Of a stretch of 33,931 nucleotides of DNA, positions 33,281 to 33,931 are shown in pieces. Numbering within the stretch: position 1 is the stretch's first letter; each line of letters starts with the position of its first letter. The DNA is from Desulfovibrio cuneatus DSM 11391. GTDB lineage: Bacteria > Desulfobacterota > Desulfovibrionia > Desulfovibrionales > Desulfovibrionaceae. The DNA is taken from positions 1 through 33,931 of the forward strand of contig NZ_AUCY01000038.1 of the NCBI RefSeq assembly GCF_000430005.1. The letters run 5' to 3'. Both the position numbers and the translations under genes were made by a program. The notes under the pieces are model-generated. The model saw only the letters and a program-made list of their open reading frames with translations. It was not told where the DNA came from and searched no databases.

Positions 33281-33826
33281 TCAATTGGTGTCAATAACCA
33301 GAACCTTCTCATTAGGCTTGGCGCTGGGCGCAGCAGGGGCCGTGCCCTTGTTACCCGTTGCAGCGGCTTGTTGTTCTGCCAGAGTTTTGCCCACCACCCG
33401 GTTTTCCGCAACGGTGATGGGGGGAATATGTTCAGTAAATGTCAGCGACGCCATGATGGTGTCGTCGCGGTTGGTTTCCCGGCTGGAAAGGCCGGAGAAC
33501 ACCACCTGGTTGATGTTGCGGGCCCGCAGGTGGCGGTTGACCACCCCCACTATTTTGGGGGCGGCCCTGGGGTTTACGTCTTTGAACTGGCGGGAAATGG
33601 TGGTGAGTTTATCGTAGCAGGTGCCGGAATCGTCGGTGAGTAGTTCCAGGTCGATGTTGACGGTGGCGTCTTCATACCCCATGGGGGTTTTCTTTTTGCC
33701 ACTTTGGCCATCGGTTTTGGCTTCGTCGAAGCGTACTTCACCGGAAATGGTGAGGGAAGCCAAAAGGCCCGGCAGTTCTGCCCCGCCAAGGCTGACGATT
33801 CCATCGTCAAACGTAAGGTATTGCAT
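33281..33826 (-). CDS. Phage tail/baseplate-associated protein
   Basis: This 181-residue protein (MQYLTFDDGIVSLGGAELPG) has strand-rich segments SLTISGEVRFDEAKTDGQSG, then YEDATVNIDLELLTDDSGTC and VVFSGLSSRETNRDDTIMAS, and a low-complexity Ala/Pro-rich tail. It lies immediately upstream of the hub in transcription order, where Mu-like phages have tail-completion genes. I assign it to the tail by context and do not recognise the family. ATG 33826 follows GGAGAAAG; the upstream in-frame ATG at 33904 lies in repeat sequence and is rejected. Confidence 0.7.
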   Translation of the reverse strand: MQYLTFDDGIVSLGGAELPGLLASLTISGEVRFDEAKTDGQSGKKKTPMGYEDATVNIDLELLTDDSGTCYDKLTTISRQFKDVNPRAAPKIVGVVNRHLRARNINQVVFSGLSSRETNRDDTIMASLTFTEHIPPITVAENRVVGKTLAEQQAAATGNKGTAPAAPSAKPNEKVLVIDTN

Positions 33827-33839
33827 GTTTTTTTCTTTC

Positions 33840-33931
33840 TCCGTTCGGGCTACGTTGAGATGAACAGCCAGCAAAGCTGTCTGTTCCCTCCGCCCTCGCT
33901 CCACGGCTCGCTATGCTCGCGACTGCCGTCT
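33840..33931 (-). repeat. Family D repeat at the window edge
   Basis: On the minus strand AGACGGCAGTCGCGAGCATA then GCGAGCCGTGGAGCGAGGGC match the modules at 15840-15880 and 31930-31950. It reaches the window end, immediately upstream of the tail protein gene. Confidence 0.7.

Overview
The window looks like the chromosome of a deltaproteobacterium of the Desulfovibrionaceae type. This is an inference from the moderately GC-rich sequence, the mix of housekeeping genes, a CPHC-type thioredoxin beside trxB, a Mu-like tail module ending in com and an adenine methylase, and abundant palindromic intergenic repeats. No rRNA gene or species-specific marker is present, so the assignment is tentative.

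Layout, left to right. (1) Positions 1-4198: a short Rhs/YD-repeat protein with a lytic-transglycosylase-like C-terminal tip (minus strand) converges on a secreted two-repeat protein (plus strand), my candidate for its periplasmic immunity partner. The pair lies between long inverted repeats (1-615 and 3733-4198). (2) 4351-6773: dapB and nadE, overlapping by ATGA. The glutaminase half of NadE has lost its expected Glu/Lys/Cys triad. (3) 7168-12532: an accessory island with an integrase N-terminal fragment, a frameshifted double-HTH LuxR-type regulator, two DUF2589-like proteins, two small unknown proteins, a small lipoprotein, an N-acetylmuramidase and a protein with a possible caspase-like His/Cys pair. 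All are on the plus strand and most have good ribosome binding sites, so they read as one cassette. (4) 12853-23366: core genes rimO, galE, trxB, an atypical thioredoxin, a P-type cation ATPase, holB, purA and a conserved small protein, then tRNA-Arg(UCU) at 23949-24025. (5) 24341-33826: the minus-strand late end of a Mu-like prophage or tail-like particle, in transcription order: tail protein, hub (D/gp44-like), spike (V/gp45), W, J, I, tail fibre, fibre assembly, two small proteins, Com and a D12-class adenine methylase.

The second theme is repeats. At least four families fill almost every intergenic gap. Family A (about 120-310 bp) has terminal inverted repeats of the GAAACGCTGAGTT...CCGTTTGGC type, can form long hairpins, and often abuts a stop codon. 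Family B is a multi-hairpin unit whose central hairpin differs between copies with pairing preserved. Family C is a REP-like unit around ATACTGGATCCC. Family D is a mosaic unit around TCGCGAGCATAGCGAGCCG. They have also invaded the prophage tail operon: one copy supplies the last codons of gene I, and a pair of roughly 230 bp inverted repeats flanks the spike gene.

Coding starts were chosen from visible ribosome binding sites and overlaps. Family names come from recognised motifs only; no database search was run.
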